Shown in pieces: positions 5,296-6,655 of a DNA stretch of 6,655 nt. Position 1 is the first letter of the stretch. Every line of letters begins with the position of its first letter. Location of the stretch: contig HF993290.1 in the NCBI GenBank assembly GCA_000436795.1, positions 1 through 6,655 of the forward strand, read 5' to 3'. Below the pieces are notes generated by a model, which saw only the letters and a list, made by a program, of their open reading frames with translations, did no database searches and was not told the DNA's origin. Source of the DNA: Bacteroides sp. CAG:1076 (GTDB lineage: Bacteria > Bacteroidota > Bacteroidia > Bacteroidales > Bacteroidaceae). Position numbers and translations under genes: made by a program.

Positions 5296-6609
5296 TTATT
5301 TCTGACGAATGAAAATATTTATAGGAGTACCCGAAAGTTTCCAACGTTCGCGTATCTGATTTTCAAGGAAACGCTTATATGGTTCCTTCACATACTGAGG
5401 TAAGTTTGCAAAGAACACAAACGACGGAACCTGCGTATTCGGCAACTGGGTAATATATTTGATTTTGATATATTTTCCCTTGTTCGAAGGTGGCGGATAA
5501 GCCTCTATCAAAGGAAGCAACTCTTCATTCAAACGAGCAGTTGGTATTTTGGTAGTACGTGCATGATAAACTTCTTTCGCAGCTTCCAACACCTTAAAAA
5601 TTCGCTGTTTGGTCAATGCAGAAGCAAAAATAATCGGGAAATCAGTAAACGGAGCAAAACGGTTACGAATGGCTTCTTCATAATTTTTCATTACCTTCGT
5701 AGTCTTTTCTTCCACCAAATCCCATTTATTTACCACAACAACCAGTCCTTTCTGATTCCGCTGTATCAGCGAAAAGATATTCAAGTCCTGCCCTTCTATA
5801 CCTCTCGTTGCATCCAGCATCAGAATACAGACATCTGAATTTTCTATAGACCGAATAGAACGAACGACCGAATAATATTCCAGATCTTCGCTGACTTTAT
5901 TTTTTTTACGGATACCTGCTGTATCGACTAAATAGAAATCAAATCCAAACTTATCGTAACGTGTATAAATAGAATCACGAGTTGTCCCAGCTATATCAGT
6001 CACAATATTACGTTCTTCTCCGATGAAAGCATTAATGATAGAAGACTTTCCTGCATTAGGCCGTCCCACAACAGCAAAACGTGGAATTTCTTCGTCCAGT
6101 ATTTCATCAGAATCTTTCTTGAATTTACTTACAATCAAATCCAGCAAATCCCCTGTTCCACTTCCGCTCAATGCAGAAATACAATAAGGATCTCCCAAAC
6201 CTAAAGAATAGAATTCTGCCGCATTGTATTGCAAATCGTTATTGTCAGTCTTATTTGCAACCATTATGACCGGAGTCTTGGAACGGCGCAATATAGAAGC
6301 CACTTGCATATCCAGATCGGTTACTCCGTTGGTTACATCAACCACAAACAAAATAACATCGGCTTCATCCATAGCCAAAACTACCTGCTTACGGATTTCT
6401 CCTTCAAAAACATCATCCGAATTAACTACCCAGCCTCCGGTATCTACCACCGAAAACTCTTTTCCCAGCCATTCCGACTTACCGTACTGGCGGTCGCGGG
6501 GTGTTCCGGCCTGTTCATTTACAATAGCCTGACGCGTTTTAGTCAGACGATTAAACAGCGTCGACTTTCCCACATTGGGACGTCCTACGATTGCTACTAA
6601 ATTTCCCAT
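5296..6609 (-). CDS. der: Ribosome biogenesis GTPase Der (EngA)
   Basis: Der is an essential GTPase that associates with the 50S subunit during late assembly. Its hallmark, two G domains in tandem, is complete. Domain 1: GRPNVGKS (9-16), GTPRDR (35-40), DTGG (56-59), NKTD (119-122), SAL (145-147). Domain 2: GRPNAGKS (182-189), GTTRDS (208-213), DTAG (229-232), NKWD (294-297), SAL (330-332). The C-terminal KH-like domain spans about 353-437 and includes [17 protein letters not shown] and the closing [11 protein letters not shown]. The length of 437 is typical, and ATG 6609 places the first P-loop at residue 9, as in other Der proteins. Only 46 bases upstream are present, so its promoter or upstream neighbour cannot be judged; in Bacteroidota I would expect era there. 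A terminator follows closely, so der is the last gene of its transcript. Confidence 0.97.
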   Translation of the reverse strand: MGNLVAIVGRPNVGKSTLFNRLTKTRQAIVNEQAGTPRDRQYGKSEWLGKEFSVVDTGGWVVNSDDVFEGEIRKQVVLAMDEADVILFVVDVTNGVTDLDMQVASILRRSKTPVIMVANKTDNNDLQYNAAEFYSLGLGDPYCISALSGSGTGDLLDLIVSKFKKDSDEILDEEIPRFAVVGRPNAGKSSIINAFIGEERNIVTDIAGTTRDSIYTRYDKFGFDFYLVDTAGIRKKNKVSEDLEYYSVVRSIRSIENSDVCILMLDATRGIEGQDLNIFSLIQRNQKGLVVVVNKWDLVEEKTTKVMKNYEEAIRNRFAPFTDFPIIFASALTKQRIFKVLEAAKEVYHARTTKIPTARLNEELLPLIEAYPPPSNKGKYIKIKYITQLPNTQVPSFVFFANLPQYVKEPYKRFLENQIRERWKLSGTPINIFIRQK

Positions 6610-6627
6610 ACTTTTCTTATTGATTTA

Positions 6628-6642
6628 CGGCTGTCCCAGCCG
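6628..6642. other. Small GC-rich hairpin just upstream of der
   Basis: CGGCT (6628-6632) and AGCCG (6638-6642) pair perfectly around a 5-base loop, 18 bases before the der start codon on the minus strand. It stands out in an AT-rich setting. It could be a leader stem, a processing site or a weak terminator remnant; no T run follows on the minus strand, so I do not call a terminator. Confidence 0.35.
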
Positions 6643-6655
6643 ATATATTAATCTA

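Noticed and set aside
6610..6655. Tail of an upstream era gene
   Set aside because: Era is expected here in Bacteroidota, but the one open frame in this strip does not read like an Era C-terminus that I recognise.

Overview
The window looks like conserved housekeeping chromosome from a Bacteroides-type bacterium (phylum Bacteroidota). Three things point there. Several upstream regions carry the Bacteroidota sigma-ABfr -7 element TAnnTTTG. No strong Shine-Dalgarno sequences stand out, and leaders are AT-rich. The clpP start, trigger factor and Der proteins read as Bacteroides-like orthologues. No mobile element, CRISPR array, tRNA or rRNA is visible.

Layout from left to right. Bases 1-70 (minus) are the first 23 codons of clpP, cut by the window edge. 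Bases 242-1588 (minus) are tig, trigger factor, so the order on the minus strand is tig then clpP, the common protein-quality-control pairing. Bases 1808-2629 (minus) are lptB, the LPS-export ATPase. A 166-base divergent region separates it from mlaE (2796-3536, plus) and mlaF (3540-4307, plus), the permease and ATPase of an MCE-type lipid transporter. A strong inverted repeat at 4332-4380 probably ends mlaEF and the convergent gene 4407-5105 (minus), an exported protein of unknown function. Bases 5296-6609 (minus) are der, the double-GTPase ribosome assembly factor, with its own terminator at 5227-5271.

The functional theme is the cell envelope (lptB for LPS, mlaEF for phospholipid or lipid traffic, one exported protein) between protein folding/turnover (tig, clpP) and ribosome biogenesis (der). 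Every intergenic gap is shorter than 300 bases. Most control signals can be assigned by eye: -7 boxes before clpP, tig, lptB, mlaE and the exported-protein gene, and hairpin terminators after lptB, mlaF/exported protein and der.

I do not see a novel multi-gene system. The points worth a second look are modest: a trigger factor whose central PPIase domain is strongly divergent, an mlaEF pair lacking mlaD, the back-to-back LPS and phospholipid ATPase arrangement, a small uncharacterised exported protein, short repeats at the lptB 3' end, and a hairpin in the clpP leader.
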